A DNA stretch of 64,000 nt from Flavobacterium frigoris (GTDB lineage Bacteria > Bacteroidota > Bacteroidia > Flavobacteriales > Flavobacteriaceae), in the NCBI RefSeq assembly GCF_900111075.1, contig NZ_FOFZ01000001.1:186001-250000 (forward strand), given 5' to 3'. The notes beneath the pieces were generated by a model. It made no database searches. It was not told the DNA's origin and saw nothing but the letters and a program-made list of their open reading frames with translations. Shown piece after piece: positions 29,124 through 36,301 of this stretch (within the stretch, counting starts at the first letter, position 1; each line of letters starts with the position of its first letter). The position numbers and the translations under genes are program-made.

Positions 29124-30575
29124 TTGTCACTATTTATGCTTTCCTGTAATAATGAAGAGCTTGCAAATAAAAAAACAAGTGTCGATCTAAGTCAATTAAA
29201 AAAAGAGTTAGAATTAAATAAATTTTCTAACGTAAATATAGCCGAAAATGTAACAATAAACTGGGAAAGTATAAATGACACAGAGAAGGGTGGTTTTAAA
29301 ATTTCAGAGATTGCAGCTCACGAGAAAACAGCAAGTACACTGAAATCTAATTTTCTACAGAGCACATTAAAATATCAGTTGGTTGCAATTGAGTCGCAAG
29401 GAAATTTGCATTCGTATTTTCTAGAAGTGTATACTAATAAAGGCAGTACTATTTATCCCGAAACCATTACAAAACTTAGTGATTTTACGGGAACATTAAA
29501 TGTATTTCGGTTAAACGGTGAAAATTTAGGATCAATGTCGATCTATAAAGGGAAAGCCAGAAATATTACAGAGAATAACAATCTGAATGTTTTGGCGGAA
29601 AGTATTAATGCCTTTCTGACCAAATCTGATGCTACCAGTAAAATGCCTCAGTGCTCTGAAAATTATGCAGTAACTACTCATCAAATTATTGATCGTTATG
29701 AAGTTTGGACAGTTGGGGGTGAAATTATATTGATTAATTATGTGAGTACTACCACAACAAGTACCACTACTATTATGCCTTTCCCTTGTGATGGTAATTA
29801 TAATAATGATGATACACTTACTCAAAGATTAGAATTTTATAGTTACCATAATGGAGACGGTGGTGGCATCGCAGCACCAACAGCTGAAGACATAGCAAAT
29901 GCAATCGAAGATAATATTGACGATACTGAACTTGATCCTTGCCCAAAAGCAATCATGGAAAAATTAAAAACTACTACAAACAATGATATTGCAGTTATTT
30001 TAAAGAAACTAGGAGCAAACAGTGTTTATACTGTTAATATGAAAATGGGAGTTATGCAATATGCACAGGATTTTGCGGAAACAAAAAAAATTTCGAAAAA
30101 CAACTATTTAATTACAGTTACACAAGATTCTTATTCTAACGCTACGCAGCTGTATAAAGCAACAGCTTTATTACACGAAATGATACACGCTCAAATGCTA
30201 AGCGTAGTAGATGATTATGACACCTACCCAACTAATGCTCCCTTTAATGATTTTACAGAATTATTTAAACTTTATGTAGAAAAGCTAAATATTGATCCTG
30301 TTGTTTCACAACATGAAGATATGGCAAACAGATATGTTAACGCAATAGCATCCGCATTAGAAGAATACCAAAAAAAAATTAACTTCCCAATTTTTATCTC
30401 AGATAAGCAAGTATTTATAGATTTGGCGTGGAGTGGATTGCAGGGTACCGATGCGTATAATAAAAAATATCCTGGAGGAAGCACAGACAGAAAAAGATTG
30501 GAAAATACAATTATTGCCGAACAGATTGGAACTAGCTATTATGGGACAAATGTTACTGGAAAACCGTGTAATTAA
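29124..30575 (+). CDS. Lipoprotein with zincin-like metallopeptidase (HExxH) domain; candidate toxin
   Basis: 483 residues counted from a TTG at 29124; the frame is open from 29031, and the natural start is probably the ATG at 29047, out of frame as sequenced (see the heptanucleotide repeat). The N-terminus is a lipoprotein signal (LLSLFMLSCNN, lipobox cysteine at 29145). After an extracytoplasmic domain of unknown fold come LLHEMIHAQML (HExxH at residues 351-355), a plausible third zinc ligand in QHEDMA (His 397), and a tail of about 55 residues with LAWSGLQGT and a terminal GKPCN. The zincin-plus-tail layout resembles C-terminal toxin domains of Bacteroidetes polymorphic toxins. Degraded copies of the tail recur four to five times downstream. 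Function as a toxin is inference; a plain secreted peptidase is the alternative. Confidence 0.65.
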   Translation: MSLFMLSCNNEELANKKTSVDLSQLKKELELNKFSNVNIAENVTINWESINDTEKGGFKISEIAAHEKTASTLKSNFLQSTLKYQLVAIESQGNLHSYFLEVYTNKGSTIYPETITKLSDFTGTLNVFRLNGENLGSMSIYKGKARNITENNNLNVLAESINAFLTKSDATSKMPQCSENYAVTTHQIIDRYEVWTVGGEIILINYVSTTTTSTTTIMPFPCDGNYNNDDTLTQRLEFYSYHNGDGGGIAAPTAEDIANAIEDNIDDTELDPCPKAIMEKLKTTTNNDIAVILKKLGANSVYTVNMKMGVMQYAQDFAETKKISKNNYLITVTQDSYSNATQLYKATALLHEMIHAQMLSVVDDYDTYPTNAPFNDFTELFKLYVEKLNIDPVVSQHEDMANRYVNAIASALEEYQKKINFPIFISDKQVFIDLAWSGLQGTDAYNKKYPGGSTDRKRLENTIIAEQIGTSYYGTNVTGKPCN

Positions 30576-30585
30576 ATAAAAATAA

Positions 30586-31257
30586 ATGAAACACTTAAAG
30601 TATTCCGTCATTATTACGATTCTTATGATAAGTTGCACCTCTATACATAACAAAAATATAGTCGAAAAGAACAATCCAATTACTGCGATTAATGACACCA
30701 TTAGAGATAAATATGATGCCTTAAATGATTTTTTTGACACAAAAATTAAGGATTATTCTAAAAAAATTATGGTTATGAGTAGTAAAATCAATACTGATAT
30801 GACCTTAAGAATGATCCGAATTAATCAAATTGTGTCTACCGACTCAATAACTAAAACAGGTGTAAAAGAAGACAAGACATTTTATAAAGAAGATGAATGG
30901 GAAAAAGCAAAAAAAAAGTATAGTAAGAAGACTATTGGAGAAATAGAAAAAGCTACATCAGATGGAGGTAAATGTTGCTGGGAACCTGATGATTTTAATT
31001 ACAAAAACATAATATTCGAAAAATTACGTCAAGGTTCAACTGCATTTATTAACAAGTATATCTCACATCCGCTTTATGACTGTTATTATTTTTCAGAGCC
31101 TATCTATTATCAAAATAAAGAATATCTCATTTTTACTGTTGCTGAAGCCAGTCTGTTTGGTGGTTTAGGAGGTAGTTCATACATTGTAATATTGAAAAAA
31201 AACAAAGCGGGTAAATGGGTTCAAACTCATGTAGGCTATCCTGATTGGTATAATTGA
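30586..31257 (+). CDS. Lipoprotein, immunity-like (family A)
   Basis: 223 residues with a lipoprotein signal (VIITILMISCTS, cysteine 17). The C-terminal 60 residues (SEPIYYQNKEYLIFTVAEAS, then GGLGGSSYIVILKK and GKWVQTHVG) match the end of the lipoprotein at 35142 in layout (GGSSDSGVYILKKKEGKWV), so the two are relatives. It begins 11 bp after the zincin gene, suggesting co-expression. Position directly behind a candidate toxin and export to the envelope would suit an immunity protein, but no family was recognised. Confidence 0.6.
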   Translation: MKHLKYSVIITILMISCTSIHNKNIVEKNNPITAINDTIRDKYDALNDFFDTKIKDYSKKIMVMSSKINTDMTLRMIRINQIVSTDSITKTGVKEDKTFYKEDEWEKAKKKYSKKTIGEIEKATSDGGKCCWEPDDFNYKNIIFEKLRQGSTAFINKYISHPLYDCYYFSEPIYYQNKEYLIFTVAEASLFGGLGGSSYIVILKKNKAGKWVQTHVGYPDWYN

Positions 31258-31478
31258 AAATAGCTTTAGTATTCGAGAAAAAAACCTCTAACCACGGTGT
31301 TTATACCGATATGGCTTGGGGTGGTCTGGTTAAAACTCCTATTTATAACAAAAAAATTCCTCTAGGTAGTGCTGAAAGGGCAAGAATAGAAAATAGATAC
31401 CAAGCAGAATCTCTTAATCGTGCTGTTGGACAAGGAACTCCTAGTGTACAAAACCCAATTGGTAATCCATGTAATTAG
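31254..31478 (+). pseudogene. Orphan tail cassette 1 (copy of zincin-lipoprotein C-terminus)
   Basis: This frame has no ATG; it begins with a TTG overlapping the preceding stop codon. It encodes VYTDMAWGGLVKTPIYNKK..ARIENRYQAES and ends in NPIGNPCN. It aligns with the end of the zincin lipoprotein (VFIDLAWSGLQGTDAYNKK..KRLENTIIAEQ and VTGKPCN). The HExxH part is absent. A displaced or partly deleted C-terminal cassette is the simplest reading. Confidence 0.7.
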
Positions 31479-31480
31479 TT

Positions 31481-32458
31481 ATGAGAAAAATTCTAATTTA
31501 TAATTTGCTTTTACTCTGTTTTACAAACTGCATTCGTTTAAAACAGACCAACGATGCTATTACAGAAAAAACAAGTATAAACACAAATCGATTTAAGAAT
31601 AATATAGATGATCTAAAGACCACTAAAGAAGTGGTTGCATATGTAAAATCATTAAATCTAGAATTAAATAAAAAAACATTCGGGCAATTGCAAATTAAAT
31701 CGATAGATACCGTTACTAAAGATTTAATCAGATGTGAAGTAATTAAAGGCTGGAATATTCAAAATTGGGAAAAAACTGATTTAAATAATGATGGGAAAAC
31801 TGATTTGATTTTTATAGCCTATTGGCCTTATCAATATTCACAATATGCTATAGTTGATAAAGGAAACTCAAATTTTGATCTTGTACTTATTTCTAACGAA
31901 CTTAATTATTGCAAATTGGTTAAACCTATAAAAATTGACAAAAAAACTGAATTATTACTATACGATTTTAGAACACAGATAGAAAGAACTAAAAACGATA
32001 GTACGATTCATTTTATTGATACTTTGACCTATAGATTTGACTCTTTTGTAGAAAAAAATCCAATTAAAAAAAGGGATTATGACATCGAGTCCATAAAATT
32101 TAATATGAGATACTATTTCACATTAGAAATTGACAGTCAAGAAAATGCTTATTACAATTGTCCAGAAAAAATTTTTATGAACCCACTTTATGAAAATATC
32201 TATGTAGGTAAATCAAGTAAAAAAATTCCAATAAAAAAATTTAATGAACTAGAAAAATTGTTGAAATATATTGATGTTAAAAATTTATCTAATATGTATG
32301 AAATAGATCACACAGATTATATTACTACTATTTTAACAATTAAATTTAAAGATGGTTCGATAAAAGAAATTACGGATTACGGTTCTGACGGTTCGTATGG
32401 ATTAAATGCTACGTATTCAAAATTAATAAAAATTGCAACTGAAACTAATTGGAAATAA
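31481..32458 (+). CDS. Lipoprotein, immunity-like, with C-terminal DUF6438-like region
   Basis: 325 residues; lipoprotein signal (LLLLCFTNCIRLK, cysteine 16). The middle has DLNNDGKTDLIFIAYW, a calcium-binding FG-GAP/VCBS-like motif. The end (YITTILTIKFKDGSIKEITD, then YGSDGSYGLNATYSKLI) resembles the short DUF6438 domain. It starts 2 bp after orphan tail cassette 1 and is followed by further tail fragments. It is unlike the other exported proteins of the island, which fits a different cognate partner. Function unknown. Confidence 0.6.
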   Translation: MRKILIYNLLLLCFTNCIRLKQTNDAITEKTSINTNRFKNNIDDLKTTKEVVAYVKSLNLELNKKTFGQLQIKSIDTVTKDLIRCEVIKGWNIQNWEKTDLNNDGKTDLIFIAYWPYQYSQYAIVDKGNSNFDLVLISNELNYCKLVKPIKIDKKTELLLYDFRTQIERTKNDSTIHFIDTLTYRFDSFVEKNPIKKRDYDIESIKFNMRYYFTLEIDSQENAYYNCPEKIFMNPLYENIYVGKSSKKIPIKKFNELEKLLKYIDVKNLSNMYEIDHTDYITTILTIKFKDGSIKEITDYGSDGSYGLNATYSKLIKIATETNWK

Positions 32459-32466
32459 ATAATAGT

Positions 32467-32589
32467 CAACTCGCTCTACGTAATGTTCCAAATAGCACGA
32501 TTGCAGGCAAAGCCCCAGCTCTGAGAAGTGTTCTTAAAAATCTAAGGGCTGCTGTGCGAATGTCTCTGACTTCGTACCCACAACAATGA
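32467..32589 (+). pseudogene. Possible orphan tail fragment 2a
   Basis: An open frame without a start encodes QLALRNVPNSTIAGKAPAL and continues to a stop at 32587. The stretch LALRNVPN..GKAP resembles the ends of the neighbouring tail fragments (LANRVPNLSKTVP). Similarity is short, so this is tentative. Confidence 0.35.
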
Positions 32590-32600
32590 GCAAACAATAA

Positions 32601-32795
32601 CATATAAACAAAAAGCACAGCGATTACTATGGAGAAGAACCGAGTGATGACTTTTATAAAGCTTTTGCTTGGGGAGGTCTAAAAGATGCAAACGTGCCTG
32701 CTTGGACAGCCTTGTCCTCTGAACAAAAGTCAGCGATAAACCAACTCGCCGATAGAGAGATAAAACTTTCAAAACCAGCTCCATGTTCTGACTAA
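32601..32795 (+). pseudogene. Orphan tail cassette 2
   Basis: An open frame bounded by stops and lacking a start encodes FYKAFAWGGLKDANVPAWTA, SSEQKSAINQLADREIKLSK and ends PAPCSD. The AWGGL motif and the cysteine near the C-terminus match the other tails. It lies directly before the exported protein at 32811. Confidence 0.6.
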
Positions 32796-32810
32796 TAAAA
32801 AATAATAAAC

Positions 32811-33611
32811 ATGAAACTACCTATAATAACAATAATTTTGACGATAGCATCTATAAGTTCTTATGCGCAAGCAAAAGACACCCTGTTTTTTAAAATAGAT
32901 AAGCAGTATACTATTTCGCCTACCATTACTCCCAATCTAAGCAATCGTACTTATACCGAATACGTCAAAGTAGCCCGACAACAAAAATTACAAACTAAAA
33001 CAAATGGGTATATTTATTTTGTAGGCAATGGTCATTTAACAAAAGGCTTAAAGCCTAGAAAAATTCTTTCGATAAAAGAATATATTGAGAATAGAAAATT
33101 TTATTGTGATGGAAATCACAATAAAATAATTGATAAATGGAAACTAAAGGATAGTTTAACAGACAAGTTTGTGATTTTCTTTGTTAATGGGGATGAATTT
33201 ATTCAACCTAGACATCTACAGTATCAATCTTACTATCCAATACGTCAAGATGAAAAAATTATTAACAACCCTATAAAAGATACGCTTTATTTTAAATTAG
33301 ATAATAGCTACTTGTATGAGTCAGAATACTATCCTGGTGAATACATTACTAAAGATAGTAGTGGTTCTAGTTACGGTACTTTTTTTCTTAAAAAGATAGT
33401 TACAAAACAAGAAGAAACAGATAATACAATTCAAATCTCTGACTTTGAAGAATTTGTTCACAATTCAAGGTTTTACGATAAAAGTAAGACCCAAAAATTA
33501 CAAGATCAAAACTTATCAGATTTTTTATCTAATTATGTTTTGTTTTTGGTAAAAAACACTCCCACAAAGAACGAATACATTAAAGTTTATCCAAGTTTTG
33601 CAATTGAATAA
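32811..33611 (+). CDS. Exported protein with two copies of a ~120-residue DTLFF domain; immunity-like
   Basis: 266 residues, with a signal peptide (ASISSYAQA) followed by two related halves. Half one: KDTLFFKIDKQY, KGLKPRKILSIKEYIENRKF, LTDKFVIFFVNGDEFIQ. Half two: KDTLYFKLDNSYL, SSGSSYGTFFLKKI, ISDFEEFVHNSRFYDKSK, LSNYVLFLVKNT. A third, single copy of the domain is the gene at 33906. No cysteine lipobox, so it is probably periplasmic or secreted. Placed between two tail cassettes; function inferred only from position. Confidence 0.6.
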   Translation: MKLPIITIILTIASISSYAQAKDTLFFKIDKQYTISPTITPNLSNRTYTEYVKVARQQKLQTKTNGYIYFVGNGHLTKGLKPRKILSIKEYIENRKFYCDGNHNKIIDKWKLKDSLTDKFVIFFVNGDEFIQPRHLQYQSYYPIRQDEKIINNPIKDTLYFKLDNSYLYESEYYPGEYITKDSSGSSYGTFFLKKIVTKQEETDNTIQISDFEEFVHNSRFYDKSKTQKLQDQNLSDFLSNYVLFLVKNTPTKNEYIKVYPSFAIE

Positions 33612-33701
33612 AATAGTAACAGTATCATAGAGACACTTCGTTTTACGAAGTGTTCCCCAGCTCTGCGAAGTGTTCATAAAAACAAAAATTAATAAAAATC
33701 A

Positions 33702-33830
33702 GGCCTAAAGAACAACAATGTTAAAGCCTGGGTAGGTTTACCTGCAGAAAAAAAAGCTGCTATAGAAGCACTCGCTAATAGAGTTCCTAATTTAAGTAAA
33801 ACAGTACCTTGCCCTACCTCCTCCAACTAA
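33702..33830 (+). pseudogene. Orphan tail cassette 3
   Basis: A start-less frame encodes GLKNNNVKAWVGLPAEKKAA and IEALANRVPNLSKTVPCPTS, then a stop. It matches tail cassette 2 almost position for position (GLKDANVPAWTALSSEQKSA / INQLADREIKLSKPAPCS), so the two derive from one ancestor. It precedes the exported protein at 33906. Confidence 0.65.
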
Positions 33831-33905
33831 ATAGTAAAAAAAATCCAAACTAGGTATTGAAATTTCCTTACCTAGTTTAGATTATAAAATTTTAAAACTT
33901 TAAAT

Positions 33906-34298
33906 ATGAAAACAGCAATTCTCCTTTTACTATTTCTATTTATAGGCCCTAATTTACAGGCTCAAGAAAAACAAAAAGACACACTCTTTTTTAATTATAA
34001 CAATAAATACATTAGAACACTTGTTGAAATGCCAAACGAGTTTTATATAAAAGATGGAAGTGGCGCTAGTTACGGTAATTTTTTCTTTAAAGAAGTAAAA
34101 GTCCTAAATAATCTAAAACCAAAAAAAAACCTATGTCTTAAAAAATTTATACGATCCTCTAAATACTATGATAAAAATAAGGAACCACAGTTAGACGATT
34201 ATAAACTAGCCTTTTTTTTAAACAATTATATTATTTTTTTGACAAAAAGAAATAAATCAGAATATATTCAAGTTGTGGCAGCTGTTAGAATTGAATAA
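33906..34298 (+). CDS. Exported single-domain DTLFF protein; immunity-like
   Basis: 130 residues: a signal peptide (FLFIGPNLQA), then QKDTLFFNYNNKYI, DGSGASYGNFFFKEV, LKKFIRSSKYYDKNK and FFLNNYIIFLTKRN, matching each half of the 266-residue protein 300 bp upstream. A recent duplication followed by divergence is likely. Function unknown. Confidence 0.6.
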   Translation: MKTAILLLLFLFIGPNLQAQEKQKDTLFFNYNNKYIRTLVEMPNEFYIKDGSGASYGNFFFKEVKVLNNLKPKKNLCLKKFIRSSKYYDKNKEPQLDDYKLAFFLNNYIIFLTKRNKSEYIQVVAAVRIE

Positions 34299-34382
34299 AA
34301 CCACACCAATCTAAAGGATGCTCCTTATCGATAAATGGATTTACAAAAAGATATTGACGAACATGAAATGTATGACCCGATA

Positions 34383-34403
34383 GCGCAGAATTGCATTCTG
34401 TGC
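34383..34403 (+). repeat. REP-type hairpin, left flank of the Y1 transposase
   Basis: A 21-bp imperfect palindrome with arms GCGCAGAAT and ATTCTGTGC around TGC, followed by CCACAAAG and TTGAGCAAACA. The same sequence is found inverted on the other side of the transposase remnant. Confidence 0.7.
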
Positions 34404-34501
34404 CCACAAAGTTGAGCAAACAAAACAAGTCAAAGAGCTACATTCTGTAAAAAGTTGTAGCTTTTTTTTAGTATTTTTAAAACAAAAACAGGTCAACAAA
34501 A

Positions 34502-35044
34502 TACAAAGCCACAACTACAAACAAAGCCTATTTTATAAGCATAACAACTGTGGGGTCGATAGACGTTTTTACAAGATTGAATCAAAAATATGTTATCACC
34601 AACGCATTAAAACATTGTAAAGCATAGAAAGGTTTAGAAATTTATGCTTATTGTTTAATGTCAAGTCATTTGCTTTTGTTGTGTAAAGGAACGGATGGCT
34701 TTGTTCTGTCTGATATTATGCGTGATTTTAAGAAATTCATCTCCAAACAAATCGTAAAAACGATACAAGAAGAGTCAGAGAGTCGTAGAGAATGGATGTT
34801 GGATTATTTTCAAAAATCATGCGAACACCTCAAAAAAGAGCAAAAAAACAAAGTATGGCAAGATGGTTATCACGCAGAAATTGTGGAAAGCAATTGGTTT
34901 ATTAAGCAAAAAGTAAATTACATTCGTACCAATCCTGTAAAAGACAAAATTGTAACTCTTCCAGAAGATTATTATTTTAGTTCCGCGAGAAATTACGCAG
35001 GATTAGAATATGAATTAGAAATTGTTTTGTTAGATTTGTTTTAG
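34502..35044 (+). pseudogene. REP-associated tyrosine (Y1/IS200-like) transposase, decayed
   Basis: The frame reads KAYFISITTVGSIDVFTRLN, QKYVITNALKHCKA, a TAG stop at 34625, then KGLEIYAYCLMSSH, and continues intact (DIMRDFKKFISKQIVKTI, SRREWMLDYFQKSCEHLKK, KVNYIRTNPVKDKIV, DYYFSSARNYAG) to 35044. This matches the HUH single-strand transposases linked to REP elements. There is no start codon, an internal stop is present, and the HxH metal motif normally found in SSHIHLL is SSHLLLL here, with the second histidine lost. So it is inactive. Confidence 0.8.
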
Positions 35045-35060
35045 TTGCCAATTGGAGTGG

Positions 35061-35081
35061 GCACAGAATACAATTCTGCGC
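35061..35081 (-). repeat. REP-type hairpin, right flank of the Y1 transposase
   Basis: Reverse complement of the left copy (arms GCACAGAAT and ATTCTGCGC on the plus strand). Together they frame the transposase remnant as inverted REPs. Confidence 0.7.
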
Positions 35082-35141
35082 TATCAGCTTCATGAAATAC
35101 ATATCCGAGCGATCGGGACCTTGTAAATAAATAATACAATT

Positions 35142-35732
35142 ATGAAAACTTACCTTTCACTTTCACTACTCAGTTTTATATTAATATCATGTTCTACTAT
35201 TAAACTAGAGAACGAAATCGTTAAAGATTTCGTAAACGAGAAATATAAGAATGAAAAAGACGTAAAAATGATTTTTTTAATTGACAAATCACTTCCTAAA
35301 AATGAAGCTATAACTATTTATGAAAAAGCATATAACGAAAAGAATATAGAATATTACTTAAATAATCATTTAAAAGAAAAGAATCATTGGCCAATTAATG
35401 AAAAAGGTATATTCAATTTGAAAGCTAAATATAAAAATGACACTATTACTTATTATTGGAAAAAAACAGATTTCGATTCTTTGAATATTCCCATTATGGA
35501 ATACAATAAAAAATTTCAAGAAATTGAAATTGATAAATATTTAATGGATCATAGTCAAGGATACAAGATTACACGCCCTTTATTGTCTTCAAATAATAAA
35601 TATGCACTTTTATCTTTTTATTCCTATTCTCTTATTCTTGGAGGCTCATCTGATAGCGGGGTATATATTTTGAAGAAAAAAGAGGGTAAATGGGTGATCA
35701 CCAATGAATATTTTGATGGGATTTATAATTAA
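35142..35732 (+). CDS. Lipoprotein, immunity-like (family A, second copy)
   Basis: 196 residues, with a lipoprotein signal (LLSFILISCSTIK, cysteine 17). The last 55 residues (NNKYALLSFYSYSLILGGSS, SGVYILKKKEGKWV, FDGIYN) match the end of the lipoprotein at 30586; the N-terminal parts differ. A tail fragment begins in the same frame directly after the stop codon. Function unknown; same reasoning as for the first copy. Confidence 0.6.
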   Translation: MKTYLSLSLLSFILISCSTIKLENEIVKDFVNEKYKNEKDVKMIFLIDKSLPKNEAITIYEKAYNEKNIEYYLNNHLKEKNHWPINEKGIFNLKAKYKNDTITYYWKKTDFDSLNIPIMEYNKKFQEIEIDKYLMDHSQGYKITRPLLSSNNKYALLSFYSYSLILGGSSDSGVYILKKKEGKWVITNEYFDGIYN

Positions 35733-35831
35733 GCTACAGCGAGAAAACCAGTTGCACCAGGATTGGCAACTCAAGTTTATACTGATTTAGTTATGAGTGG
35801 ACTACCTATACGTGTGGATATATCTCTAAGT
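35733..35831 (+). pseudogene. Orphan tail fragment 4
   Basis: Directly after the stop of the preceding lipoprotein and in the same frame, the sequence encodes PGLATQVYTDLVMSGLP. The YTDL..SGL pattern matches YTDMAWGGL and FIDLAWSGL of the other tails, with the tryptophan lost. The match breaks off before the REP hairpin at 35838. Confidence 0.5.
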
Positions 35832-35837
35832 GCGATC

Positions 35838-35858
35838 GCGCGGAATTGCATTCCGTGC
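35838..35858 (+). repeat. REP-type hairpin
   Basis: Arms GCGCGGAAT and ATTCCGTGC around TGC, followed by CCACAAAG and AGAGCAAACA, the same downstream text as the left flank of the transposase. A third member of the family. Confidence 0.65.
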
Positions 35859-36007
35859 CCACAAAGTAGAGCAAACATAACATGTCATTGAGTTTTATTA
35901 TTTAAGAAATTGTAGCTTTTTATAAAAAAAGAAGATTCATTTTTTGAAACTTTCAAGTTATTTTAAATGAAGTGTTTTAGAATTATTTGAGTTACATTTA
36001 GTAGTAC

Positions 36008-36028
36008 GCACGGATTGCAAATCCGCGC
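36008..36028 (+). repeat. REP-type hairpin, variant
   Basis: Arms GCACGGATT and AATCCGCGC around GCA. A perfect 16-bp palindrome (CATGAATTAATTCATG, 36038-36053) follows. A smaller relative with arms CTCGTT and AACGAG is at 36181-36195. Confidence 0.6.
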
Positions 36029-36078
36029 GATCAGAAACATGAATTAATTCATGCTCATTTCAGACCTTCTGGGTTTTA

Positions 36079-36105
36079 AACTCAAAAGGAAAACCTTGTA
36101 ATTAA
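36079..36105 (+). pseudogene. Terminal remnant of a tail cassette
   Basis: Encodes NSKGKPCN and a stop, identical in its last five residues to the end of the zincin lipoprotein (GKPCN). Very short, so the match is suggestive only. It marks the right end of the island. No gene is seen between 35859 and 36238. Confidence 0.4.
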
Positions 36106-36238
36106 ATAGACTAAATTTATGTAACGCGGTTCATTAAAACAAAATAAGCTGTAAAATTGTTGTTGTTTCTAAAAGCAGTACTCGTTGCAAACGAGCACCA
36201 GAGGAAGTCTGTCCCATAATTAACATTAATACTTATTT

Positions 36239-36271
36239 AAAGCTTCCAGCCTTCAAAAGGCTGGAAGCTTT
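36239..36271. terminator. 15-bp hairpin downstream of dprA
   Basis: Perfect stem AAAGCTTCCAGCCTT / AAGGCTGGAAGCTTT with a 3-nt loop, 30 bp after the dprA stop on the minus strand. There is no convincing T-run, so termination is likely but unproven. Confidence 0.55.
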
Positions 36272-36301
36272 AAATATTAAATATTAAAATAATCAATCAT
36301 T

